Assembly: GCF_014202315.1 (NCBI RefSeq)
Contig: NZ_JACHGN010000001.1
Span: forward strand, 209,757 to 273,756
Reading direction: 5' to 3'
DNA: 64,000 bases
DNA from: Thermocatellispora tengchongensis
GTDB taxonomy: Bacteria > Actinomycetota > Actinomycetes > Streptosporangiales > Streptosporangiaceae
Shown one piece after another: positions 41,821 to 49,699 of this stretch (its first letter is position 1; every line of letters begins with the position of its first letter). The notes beneath the pieces are model-generated. The model saw only the letters and a program-made list of their open reading frames with translations. It did not search any database and was not told the origin of the DNA. A program made the position numbers and the translations under genes.

Positions 41821-42002
41821 GCCGCCCCCCACTCGCCGAAGTCCTCTCCCTCGTTGCCCTGGTCGTATGCGTCGTGGTGGATCAGCGCCCGCTGCCCGCA
41901 CTCGCCGCACTCGACCATGCCGCGTACCAGGTCCAGCCACAGCGCGTCGAGGGTGCCGCAGTCGGAGCAGCGCAGTCCTTCCAGGCGGTGAGTCGGCCTC
42001 AT
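41817..42002 (-). CDS. Zinc-ribbon protein (61 aa)
   Basis: Two CxxC pairs (LRCSDCGTLDALWLDLVRG, VECGECGQRALIHHD) make a rubredoxin-like ribbon. Overlaps traB upstream and rep downstream by four bases each. Such small zinc proteins between traB and rep are regular in actinomycete integrative elements; function unknown. Confidence 0.65.
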   Translation of the reverse strand: MRPTHRLEGLRCSDCGTLDALWLDLVRGMVECGECGQRALIHHDAYDQGNEGEDFGEWGAA

Positions 42003-42673
42003 GCGGCATCACCGCCGTAGGCAGCCGCCATGTCCCGGATGTCGTCGTCGCAGACGTAGGCCGCCCGAACCCGGACCGGATCCGGACTGGATTCGAGTCG
42101 GACGTAGGCGACGCCGGCCCCCTGCTGCGGGCGGGAGGAGATCAGGTCCGCGTGTGCGCCCCGGTCCCGCGCGCCGTCGCCGAGGACCATGTCCACCTGC
42201 TCGGACTCATCCAACCTGAGTGCGATCTTGTCCGGGAACAGGTTGCGGATGTTCATGACCTCCTTACGCGGGTCCTGAAGCGCGGCCAGGACGCCGACGC
42301 CGACCGCGCGGCCTTGGGTGGTGAGGGTGGCCAGCGCGGCGGAGATTCGTACTCTCAGGCTCTTGTCGGACTGGTAGGCGGTCAGGAACGCGACCTCATC
42401 GACCACCACCAGGATGAACGGGTCCTGTTCGGTGGGGGTGTGGTTGCGCTGGATGCCGGCGAACCGGTCGGCTCGTTCCTGCATCACCGCAACGGCCGCC
42501 TCTAACAGTTCGGCGCACTCGGCCGGGGTCGCGGCGTACCGGTCGCCGAACAGCTCTCGGCCGTAGGACAGTTCCATCCGCTTGGGATCCAGCGCCCAGA
42601 TCTCTACCAGTCCGGCGCGGGTGGCGGGAAGGAGGCCCCGGATGATCGACCACAGCCACGAGCCTTTGCCGGC
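41999..42673 (-). pseudogene. traB: TraB/FtsK translocase, C-terminal remnant (element B)
   Basis: The reading frame starts abruptly inside Walker A (GKGSWLWSIIRGLLPATRAG) at about 42673. It continues through VEIWALDPKRMELSYGRELF, Walker B FILVVVDEVAFLTAY, LTTQGRAVGVGVLAALQDPR and ALRLDESEQVDMVLGDGARD, to its natural end overlapping the next gene. The N-terminus, membrane part and first Walker A residues are gone: the upstream DNA is the pra gene in another frame. First internal ATG is 42577. Confidence 0.8.
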
Positions 42674-42909
42674 GGGGCGGGGGCGAGAATCTTCACCGAC
42701 ACCGTCTTCTGCGCGGCCTTCAGACTCGGGTCGGCGTCCATGACGGCGACCTGCCAGACCAGCTCACCGGAGTGCTTGTCACGGGCCTGGACGAACCGCT
42801 CACGGGTTGAGGCATCGAAGTCCTTGACCGGCTCCACCTCGCCGACGAGGTAGCAGCCGTACGGGAAAACCTGGGTGAAGGTGACGGGGATCGGACCTTG
42901 CAGAGCCAT
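42604..42909 (-). pseudogene. pra: Pra-like replication/excision activator, 3' truncated
   Basis: ATG 42909 behind AAGGAGATAGCTCGT. MALQGPIPVTFTQVFPYGCY, LVGEVEPVKDFDASTRERF and VWQVAVMDADPSLKAAQKT are the hallmark N-terminus of plasmid replication, integration and excision activators of pSAM2-like elements. After VSVKILAP the sequence runs out of frame into traB DNA at about 42680, so a deletion has fused pra to traB. Driven by a promoter next to the GntR operators. Confidence 0.75.
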
Positions 42910-42937
42910 ACGAGCTATCTCCTTAACTCGACTGACA

Positions 42938-42997
42938 GGCACTTGACCTATCAACTCCTCCGAGCATAGAAAGAGCCCGCTTGATAGGTCGAGTGCC
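42938..42997. promoter_or_regulatory. 17-base inverted repeat at the pra promoter
   Basis: Arms 42938-42954 and 42981-42997 match at 16 of 17 bases (core TTGATAGGTC). One arm precedes the pra start by about 30 bases; the other overlaps the loop of the GntR terminator. Likely binding sites of the GntR regulator encoded next door, which would repress pra as KorSA does in pSAM2. Confidence 0.65.
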
Positions 42998-43008
42998 TAA
43001 GCGGGCTC
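42973..43008 (-). terminator. Terminator of the GntR gene (element B)
   Basis: Perfect ten-base stem (minus strand GAGCCCGCTT/AAGCGGGCTC), then TTTCT. One operator arm is inside its loop. Confidence 0.8.
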
Positions 43009-43024
43009 GGGTGGTGAGACTCTG

Positions 43025-43753
43025 CTAACCGATCGGATAGGCATCCTCCAACTCGTGACGATCCGCCGGCAACAACACCTCAGCCACCGCCAACGGCTGC
43101 CCCGACGCATCCCGCACGGTCCCGTAGACCGCCAGCAGCGGCACACTGCGCCCCATGCCCAGCCGTCTGCTCTCCTCCGCGCCGGGCATCCGAGCAGTGA
43201 TCTGCTCCACCACATGATCCGGCCGCAACGCCTTCCGCGCCGACAGATGATCGGCAATGCCCTCCGTCAGCGGTTCGGCGCTCGTCAGATCGGTACCTTG
43301 GGCCAACTCCGAGGGCACCCACACCGACACCAACTCGGCCGGCTCACCATCCCGGCTGATCAGCCGCCGCCGCACGAACGCCTTACCCTTCGCCGGCAGG
43401 CCAAGCAGAGCGGCGACCCGGTTAGGCGCGGTGAGCACACCAGCTTCCAGCAGCTCCCCGGCCGAGCCGTCCTCCGGCGCGGTCAGATACGCCTGACCGG
43501 TCCGAGGGCGATCCGCCTCACGGGCCGGGCGCCCCCGCACGAACCGGCCCTTGCCCTGCTGGGACTCGATCCACCCCTGTTCACGCAGCACCCGCAGCGC
43601 CGCCACCACAGTCGGGCGGGAGACGCCGAATTCTTGGATGAGCTGGTTCTCACTGGGCAGCAGCGAGCCAGGGGGATAGGTCCCGGATTCGATCCGCCGT
43701 TGCAGGGTTTGCACCAGTTGCGCGTACTTCGGCGGCACGGACTCTAGCGACAT
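43025..43753 (-). CDS. GntR-family regulator with UTRA domain (element B)
   Basis: 242 residues. Winged HTH about 8-75 (PPKYAQLVQTLQRRIESGTY, LLPSENQLIQEFGVSRPTVV), UTRA domain about 100-235 (VRRRLISRDGEPAELVSVWV, RPDHVVEQITARMPGAEESR, VYGTVRDASGQPLAVAEVLL). In pSAM2 the equivalent KorSA represses pra. Here the gene is directly upstream of pra, with paired operator-like repeats between them. Confidence 0.88.
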   Translation of the reverse strand: MSLESVPPKYAQLVQTLQRRIESGTYPPGSLLPSENQLIQEFGVSRPTVVAALRVLREQGWIESQQGKGRFVRGRPAREADRPRTGQAYLTAPEDGSAGELLEAGVLTAPNRVAALLGLPAKGKAFVRRRLISRDGEPAELVSVWVPSELAQGTDLTSAEPLTEGIADHLSARKALRPDHVVEQITARMPGAEESRRLGMGRSVPLLAVYGTVRDASGQPLAVAEVLLPADRHELEDAYPIG

Positions 43754-44042
43754 GATGACCGTTTCTCACCCGACAGGTTGTTTGACTAAGCTGAGGGTAA
43801 CTCCGCCCCGCCCTGCCTGTCTACGCGCGCCAGCGCCACACAGCAGGGCGCTTCACAGCACAAGGCCCCGGCAGAGGACCGAGCACGAGGGGCACCTTGG
43901 GTGGGGCGTGACGCGCGACTCGATCATCTGCCGGGGGATCGTGAGGCGTGACGAGGCAACGAATTCCGCTCCCTGGTCACGGTCCGGCGCTCCCCCTAAA
44001 GACCGCCAGCCGCCCAAGAGGGCCGCGCCCCGCCACGCCCGC

Positions 44043-44327
44043 CTATGACCGGCCCAAGAACTCGGCCAGCGCCGCAGCCGCGCCCACCGGATCGTCGGCC
44101 GGATGCCGTACCTTGCCCGACTGCCAGGAGTAGAACGCGCCGCCGTAGCTCATCACCACCCACAACGGCGTACTGTCCTCCCGCGGAATCATCAACGCAC
44201 TGTTGTTGTCCCGCAGGTTGGCCACCACCCCCACCGCGATGAGCTGATCACGTAGCCGGACCAGCCTCGCCGCGTCCTGTCCTTCCATCGCCACCTCTGT
44301 CAGCCTGGCGGCCATCAGTGGGTTCAC
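44043..44327 (-). CDS. Small conserved-type protein (94 aa), element B
   Basis: GTG 44327 behind AAGGGAG. Blocks AARLVRLRDQLIAVGVVANL, TPLWVVMSYGGAFYSWQSGK, VRHPADDPVGAAAALAEFLG. Similar in order to the 36784 protein of element A. GTGA overlap with the gene upstream. Unknown function. Confidence 0.6.
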   Translation of the reverse strand: MNPLMAARLTEVAMEGQDAARLVRLRDQLIAVGVVANLRDNNSALMIPREDSTPLWVVMSYGGAFYSWQSGKVRHPADDPVGAAAALAEFLGRS

Positions 44328-44521
44328 CGCTCGCTCCCTTCGACCCGGCCGCTTGCGAGGCAGTCGAGACACTCCCGCTCCCCAATCCGCTCGTCATCGC
44401 CGGCCCCGCCGTCACCGAGCAAAAGGGCACGGCGAGAGCTGAGCAGCTTCCGACCGCGTCCCCGACATGCCGGGCAGGGCAGTAACTCGCTGGTCTCATC
44501 TGGCCGGGGCACCGTCGCCAT
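44324..44521 (-). CDS. DnaJ-type zinc-finger small protein (65 aa)
   Basis: Two CxxCxxGR repeats, LPCPACRGRGRK and RECLDCLASGRV, as in the DnaJ cysteine-rich domain. Divergent from the XRE-TPR gene. Probably a zinc-binding accessory; function unknown. Confidence 0.6.
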   Translation of the reverse strand: MATVPRPDETSELLPCPACRGRGRKLLSSRRALLLGDGGAGDDERIGERECLDCLASGRVEGSER

Positions 44522-44677
44522 CTCCTCATGTGTTCGTCCGGCGCTCCCTACTGCGGAAGCCCGCTTGACGTACCGTGGTTGGTTGATGGCAAGTCCACCG
44601 GCAAAGCGAGACGAGGAAACCCCCCACAAGCCCCCCTCTTAACCCTTTTCGATCCCCCATCGGAAAGCAGGCCATCG

Positions 44678-46074
44678 ATGCCAGAGACGCAACCGAATGT
44701 CCGACTCCGGGAATGGCGCACCAACGCGAATTTGTCACGCGCAGAAATGGCCAAAATGGTCAACCTCACCCGTAGCGGCATCAGACATGGCCTGACCTGC
44801 GATGAGGAACGCATCCGCCGATGGGAGGCGGGGGAGGTGTCCTGGCCTCGCGAGCCGTACCGCCTGGCGCTGGCCGAGCTGACCCACCGCGATCCCGAAG
44901 ACCTGGGATTCGCCCCCGTCAAACGTTCCCGCGCGCAGACAGGGGTCAGAGATTCCCCCATACGGGTTGATACCCTCACAATCACGCCAAGCGTGACGGA
45001 CCTCCTCAGCCAGGGAGAGGACGAGGACGACGTGCGACGCCGCGAATTCGTCGGCCTTACCGGGGCCGCTCTATTCACCGCGGTCATCGGCGAGGCCAGC
45101 CACACCGGCACGACCGATGACCCCATTGAAAATCTGGCCGCCGTCCTGGTCGACTACTCCACCCCGGTAGACGGCCCCATCGACCTTGACCGCCTCGCCG
45201 CCACCATCGCGACCGCCAAGCAGAACTACCAGGCGTGCCGCTATTCCCAGGTAGCCAGCGCTCTACCGGCCCTCCTGCGCAACGTGCGGGCAGCCTGCGC
45301 ACTGCTGGACGGCGACGCCCGGCTACGCGCTCACGCATTGTCCGCCGAGGCCCACCAGGTCGCGGCCTCCATCCTGCTCAAGCAGGAAGACAAGGGCATG
45401 GCCTGGCTTGCAGCCGACCGCAGCATCCACGCCGCGCACGCCAGCCAGAGCCCGCTCATGATCGGTGCCAGCTCACGCACCATCACCCATGCCCTGATGG
45501 ACGGCGGACACCACCGCGCCGCTACCGATGTCACCCGCATCGCCGCCCAGCGCATGAACGCCGACCTTCCCGCCAACCCATCGGCAGACGAGTTGTCCAT
45601 CTACGGATCGCTGCTGCTGCGGGGAGCCGTCGCCGCCGCCAAGACCGGTAACCGGCACGCCATCGCCGAACTTCTCGACGAGGCAGCCGACGCCGGCCGC
45701 CGCCTGGGCCACGAGGGCAACCACATGTGGACGCGTTCGGCCCCAACAACGTGCTATGCCACCGCACCAACATCGCGCTCCAACTCGGCGACGCCGGAAC
45801 CGCGATCGACTACGCCCGCCAGGTGGACATCAACGCCCTGCCAATCCACGAACGCAAAGCCACCCTGCTCGTAGACACATCCCGCGCCTTCCTGATGTGC
45901 GGCAAACACGAGCGCGCGCTCAACATCCTGCGCGCCGCAGCCGACATCGCCCCCGAAGAAGTCACCGGCCGCCCCGCCGCTCTACGCCTGGTGCGTGACA
46001 TCCTGGCCACCGCGCCCATCAGCGTCCGCCGCGAAGCCCGCGAATACGCCGCCACCCTGGGAGTTCACGCGTGA
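44678..46074 (+). pseudogene. XRE-family regulator with TPR-like domain, frameshifted (copy 3)
   Basis: ATG 44678. HTH-like start (VRLREWRTNANLSRAEMAKM, RIRRWEAGE), then TPR-like helices (YQACRYSQVASALPALLRNV, AEAHQVAASILLKQEDKGMA). After GRRLGHEGNHMWT (about 45732) the natural continuation AFGPNNVLCHRTNIALQLGD lies one frame away and runs to 46074. One base, probably a G in TGGACG(G)CG, is missing. This regulator is a different subfamily from copies 1 and 2. Non-functional or shortened unless a sequencing slip. The stop overlaps the flavoprotein start (GTGA). Confidence 0.75.
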
Positions 46075-46613
46075 CCCAACCCGGCAAGGTCCTCTACATC
46101 ATCGTGTGCGCCGCCGGCCCCGCCGGAGATGTCGGCCGCCTGGTCACCCTGGCCCACGACGAAGGATGGACCGTCCAGGTTATTGCCACCCCCAACGCCA
46201 CGGACTTCATCGACATCCCCGCCCTGGAGAAACAGACCGGCCGCCCCGTCCGCAGCCAGTACCGCAAACCCAGCGAACCCAAGAGCCCTCGCGCCGACGC
46301 CATCATTGTGGCGCCCGCCACCTACAACACCATCAACAAGTTCGCCCAAGGCATCGCCGACACCTACGCACTTGGCCTGCTCTCCGAAGCCCCCGGACTA
46401 GGCATCCCCGTCGTGGTCCTGCCGTTCGTCAACAGCGCCCTAGCCTCCCGCGCGCCGTTCCGTCACAGCGTCGAATCGCTCCGAGCTGAAGGCATCCGCA
46501 TCCTGCTCGGACCCGGCCAGTTCGAGCCTCACGCGCCGAGCACCGGGGGAGACCGCACCGACGCCTACCCATGGAGCCTCACGCTCAAAGCACTTGCCGA
46601 ATTGGCCTCATAG
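46071..46613 (+). CDS. Flavoprotein of the phosphopantothenoylcysteine decarboxylase-like fold
   Basis: 180 residues, GTG start overlapping the XRE gene. LYIIVCAAGPAGDVGRLVTL (flavin-binding loop), WTVQVIATPNATDFID, PRADAIIVAPATYNTINKFA (typical PxxxNT-like loop) and GIPVVVLPFVNSALASRAPF define the Dfp/HFCD flavoprotein family. Such genes are often coupled to XRE-TPR regulators in actinomycetes. Substrate unknown; a redox or peptide-decarboxylating role is possible. Confidence 0.75.
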   Translation: MTQPGKVLYIIVCAAGPAGDVGRLVTLAHDEGWTVQVIATPNATDFIDIPALEKQTGRPVRSQYRKPSEPKSPRADAIIVAPATYNTINKFAQGIADTYALGLLSEAPGLGIPVVVLPFVNSALASRAPFRHSVESLRAEGIRILLGPGQFEPHAPSTGGDRTDAYPWSLTLKALAELAS

Positions 46614-46616
46614 GAA

Positions 46617-46727
46617 TCAAGCGGCGGCGCGCCGCGCCGCCGTACCCCCGGCCCTCCGCCCGCCCGCCGTCCGGGCGTGCGGCCTGGGGGCCGGTCCCGA
46701 ACGGCGGCGGGACACCGGGCCGGCCAC
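46617..46727. repeat. Shared ~105-bp non-coding repeat, copy B
   Basis: Partner of 34984-35090, beginning four bases after the flavoprotein stop, with a nearly perfect stem at 46623-46641. The rest of the gap to 47094 has a further hairpin (46851-46859 with 46871-46879) and no convincing ORF. Confidence 0.6.
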
Positions 46728-47094
46728 CGCACGCCAGCCCCGCCGTACCAACCGTACGCACCGGCCGGGGTTGCCGTGCCGCCGCACAGATGCAGCCCTT
46801 ACGATCGCCACGGCATGACCGGTCACCGTACGTGCTTTGGGGCGATCGACGAGCCAGGGTTCGTTCCTCACCCTGGCTCACCGGATGGCGTGGTCGGCCA
46901 GCATCTCTGGTTGATGTGGCGCGTCCGTTTCTCATCCGCGTTCCAAGAAAGACATCCCAAGGGAAGGAGCTTCCGATGGCCATGGGCGAGGGGAATGCCG
47001 TGATGCCGTGGCAAGCTCCCTCAGAAGCATTCGTGGCACGGTCCTGTCGGTGGTGGCGATTAAAGTCATATCGCGATTGACGAAGGGAGAAGAG
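46728..47094. other. Non-coding leader before the DUF4365 gene
   Basis: About 370 bases. Contains a nine-base perfect hairpin GAGCCAGGG/CCCTGGCTC with an 11-base loop. Composition changes from very GC-rich at the left to mixed at the right, where the cargo begins. Presumably holds the cargo promoter. Confidence 0.4.
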
Positions 47095-48156
47095 TTGCCC
47101 AGTGTTCCCAAGAGTCGCAGACCAGGCCGTGCCGCTGTCAATGCGCTTCGCACGCTGCTGGAACAGCATGATCATATAGTTCAGGAGATTGATGGCCAGA
47201 ACGACTTTGGTGAGGACCTGCACGTAACCTTCACCCAGGACGGTCGGGTTACGGGCGACATGATCAAGGTGCAGGTCAAAGGCGGGAGCTCCTGGCGCAG
47301 AGGGGGCGGGTACGGCGTTCCAGTCGGTCACCACGCCGATACCTGGGCCGATGGCAACGTACCAGTATTCTGTGTCGTCCATGACGCGGAGACTGGCGTC
47401 CTGCACTGGGCCAATGCCACGGAGCAACTGCTCTTGGCACGCCGCGAACGAGTGATGCTGACGACCATCGAGGTCAACTCCAGAGACCGGCTGGACGATG
47501 CTTCCCTTGCCGCTTTCGTCCTGCAGGCCCGGCAGTATGCGAACCGCTATCAGGGCAACCAGGCGTTGCGCATATGGCTCGGCGAGATGGCGGGTGTGGA
47601 GTTCGGGACATCCGACGTCGTGATGCACTTCGTCAACGCCTTGGGCGAGGACCTGATCTTCTGGCAGCGTCAAGGTGAGGGATACGCTAAGTTGCTCCAC
47701 AGCGACCTTGACTGGGAGCCGCGCTGCATCTGGCCCGAGGTTCTGCGGTTCAGGAGCGCTGTCCCCGTGGTTGCGGACATCATCCTCGACAAGGCGGAGG
47801 CATTCTGGCTGGCCGCCTGCTTTGAAGCAACCGACTGGGCGCGCAAGCCTCTCCCCGGGCGCGAGCCAGCCGAAGCTGGGACCAGGGGTCGCTGGGAGTA
47901 CGGCTTCTCGGCTCGCGTCGGATGGCCGAGCGATAGATTGACCTCCCGGCGAGAACTCGTTACTGCCAAGGAACTCGTGGCGGGTGACCGGATCTACTGG
48001 CTAAGCCGGCGCTGGAAGGAGCGGGGACGGCTCGTCTCCGAAGTCTGGGAGTCTACTGAGGTGCCCGGCGCCGTCTGCGTCCGCTTCGATCAACTGATGC
48101 TGGGGGACACCTTCTGGCCGGACGAGCGCTTTGCTCGGCTGAAGCAGGAACGTTAG
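47095..48156 (+). CDS. DUF4365-domain protein, candidate nuclease-like cargo
   Basis: TTG 47095 is preferred, with AAGGGAG six bases before it; a GTG at 47008 gives 29 more residues. Residues about 15-120 are the DUF4365 domain: VNALRTLLEQHDHIVQEIDG, NDFGEDLHVTF, GDMIKVQVKGGSSW, VPVFCVVHDAETGVLHWANA. The D...E...QVK pattern is that of PD-(D/E)xK-type folds. The remaining 230 residues are unlike anything I recognise (EYGFSARVGWPSDRLTSRRE). DUF4365 proteins are common in defence-rich islands, so a defence role is possible. Confidence 0.7.
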   Translation: MPSVPKSRRPGRAAVNALRTLLEQHDHIVQEIDGQNDFGEDLHVTFTQDGRVTGDMIKVQVKGGSSWRRGGGYGVPVGHHADTWADGNVPVFCVVHDAETGVLHWANATEQLLLARRERVMLTTIEVNSRDRLDDASLAAFVLQARQYANRYQGNQALRIWLGEMAGVEFGTSDVVMHFVNALGEDLIFWQRQGEGYAKLLHSDLDWEPRCIWPEVLRFRSAVPVVADIILDKAEAFWLAACFEATDWARKPLPGREPAEAGTRGRWEYGFSARVGWPSDRLTSRRELVTAKELVAGDRIYWLSRRWKERGRLVSEVWESTEVPGAVCVRFDQLMLGDTFWPDERFARLKQER

Positions 48157-48364
48157 ATCCGATCGTCGGTCCTCGTTCTGATCGGCACCGTCACCCGGCT
48201 GTCGATCTTGGTCGAAGGCGCGATGGGAGCGCGGATCGATCGCTGCCCGGCCCTCTTGCCGCAGCCCCCATGGCGTGCAATATACGTGCAATGAGGCTTT
48301 TCCAACCTGATCGCGCACGTTAGCAGGGGTGTGCGCCGGGGGGTTGGCATGAGAAGAGGCTCCC

Positions 48365-48426
48365 GGTAAGACAGCAGTCGACCAAGATCCGATGCCCCAA
48401 CCGGAGAGCCTCGTTGCTGTCTTACC
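48365..48426 (+). promoter_or_regulatory. Competing hairpins over the transposase start
   Basis: GGTAAGACAGCA (48365-48376) pairs perfectly with 48415-48426, covering the TTG start. A second stem pairs 48356-48367 with 48400-48412 (12 pairs, one bulge) and shares three bases with the first. Only one can form at a time. The fold could block translation of read-through transcripts. Confidence 0.5.
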
Positions 48427-49196
48427 CTGCCGCCATCCCGCTGTCCAATCACACCCTGATCCGGCTGGCCGATCTGATCCGCGCGCATCGGGCCGAACGC
48501 CGATCACGATGGCGACGTCTGGATGCCGCCCGGCAGGCCCTGCTCGTCCTCGCCCATCTGCGTAACGGCGACACCTACGCCCGCTTGGCCGCCGGGTTCG
48601 CCATCAGCACCACCACCGCCTGGCGCTACGTCCGCGAAAGCATCGACCTGCTCGCCGCACTCGCCGATGACGTTCAAGCCGCCGTCTTACGTGCCGGTCG
48701 GCTGGCCTACGCCATCCTCGACGGCACCTTGATCCCCATCGACCGGCTGGCCGATGAGCGGCCGTACTACTCCGGCAAGCACCGACGCCACGGCATGAAC
48801 GTGCAGGTCCTGGCCGATCCAGCCGGTCGGCTGGTGTGGGCCTCGCCCGCCCTGCCCGGCGCCACCCACGACCTGACCGCGGCCCGCACCGTCGGCCTCA
48901 TCGACGCCCTGACCACAGCAGGAGTGCGGACCTTCGCCGACAAGGCGTACCAGGGTGCCGGCGGAACCATCCGCACCCCTTTCAAGCGCCACCGGCACCG
49001 GCCTCGACTGTCACGCCACCAGAAGGCGGTCAACCGCTCGCACGCTCGCATCCGCGCCATCGGCGAGCGCGCCGTCGCCACCCTGAAGACCTGGAAGGTC
49101 CTGGCCAAGCTGCACTGCTGCCCGCGCCGCACCACGCGGATCATTCAGGCCATCCTCGTCCTGCAAAGGATCGAAGACGGCCGTTACTCAGGATGA
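48414..49196 (+). CDS. IS5-type transposase (DDE_4 superfamily)
   Basis: 260 residues from TTG 48414. N-terminal HTH (TYARLAAGFAISTTTAWRYV), then the DDE core: first Asp in YAILDGTLIPIDRL, second in GATHDLTAART, and Glu in IRAIGERAVATLKTWKVL, with KHRRHGMNVQVLADPAGRLV between. Typical of the ISL2-like IS5 group. Complete and intact. I could not fix the element ends: no clear terminal inverted repeats near 48350 and 49215. Confidence 0.88.
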   Translation: MLSYPAAIPLSNHTLIRLADLIRAHRAERRSRWRRLDAARQALLVLAHLRNGDTYARLAAGFAISTTTAWRYVRESIDLLAALADDVQAAVLRAGRLAYAILDGTLIPIDRLADERPYYSGKHRRHGMNVQVLADPAGRLVWASPALPGATHDLTAARTVGLIDALTTAGVRTFADKAYQGAGGTIRTPFKRHRHRPRLSRHQKAVNRSHARIRAIGERAVATLKTWKVLAKLHCCPRRTTRIIQAILVLQRIEDGRYSG

Positions 49197-49588
49197 AAGG
49201 GCTCAATGATCATGGCATTGACGGCGCCGGAGGCATGATGCATACCAGGTCAGATACTCCCTCGTCGTTGGAACGGGCACGCGCTGTAAAACCGTCGGCG
49301 ATCGCTCCGTGCGGCGACCGTGGCGGTCTCGTCCCCCTCGCTGGTTGAGTGTCCCAGGCGCGACCGTCGTATCAAGGGCGCCTACGGCGTCGCTATGCGA
49401 TCAGCTTCGCTGACCCTTGACACGGCGGCCTCGTCCTGGGGTATGGCAGCTACGAGGAGGACGGAGGAATGGGGGATGGGGCCATACTGCAACCGGTACT
49501 GCAACAGCCCCTCACGACCGCTCACGATGACGACCTCTGGGCACCGTCGAGGGCAGTAGATGTGCCCCCGATCGTGTGCCCGAGGGTT
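49197..49588. other. Non-coding stretch before att3
   Basis: 392 bases with no supported ORF. Holds the second TGCAAC-N6-TGCAAC pair (49488-49505) and otherwise unremarkable sequence; the right end of element B. Confidence 0.5.
49488..49505. repeat. TGCAAC-N6-TGCAAC, candidate integrase arm site (right)
   Basis: Matches the pair near att2 at 16 of 18 bases, 84 bases left of att3. Confidence 0.5.
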
Positions 49589-49631
49589 CTGATAAGGAAG
49601 AGGTCCCAGGTTCAAGTCCTGGTAGCCCCAC
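49589..49631 (+). repeat. att3: 3' half of tRNA-Ile(GAT)
   Basis: Third identical 43-base copy. Its right flank (49632-49745) copies that of att1 almost exactly, including the terminator at 49641-49669, so it belonged to a second element with an int1-type integrase. Confidence 0.9.
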
Positions 49632-49699
49632 TCAACTCAGAGGCCATTTCCGAAGATCGGAAGTGGCCTTTTCGATCTTCTGGGTGCCTAGCTGAGTGA

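Larger units (their letters stand above)
38742..49631. mobile_element. Integrative element B (att2 to att3), decayed
   Basis: Contents: int-xis-rep (frameshifted), zinc-ribbon gene, remains of traB and pra, GntR, two small genes, XRE-TPR (frameshifted), flavoprotein, 105-base repeat, DUF4365 cargo, IS5-type transposase, att3. Its integrase is unlike that of element A but uses the same tRNA-Ile site. Loss of rep, traB and pra means it cannot be autonomous. Confidence 0.75.

Noticed and set aside
43752-44048. 98-codon plus-strand ORF
   Set aside because: Proline/arginine-rich with no motif, no ribosome site and poor third-position bias; treated as promoter and spacer DNA.
48351-49215. Terminal inverted repeats of the IS5-type element
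   Set aside because: GAGGCTC-like and GGGCTC-like words at the two ends are in direct, not inverted, orientation; I could not define ends or a target duplication.
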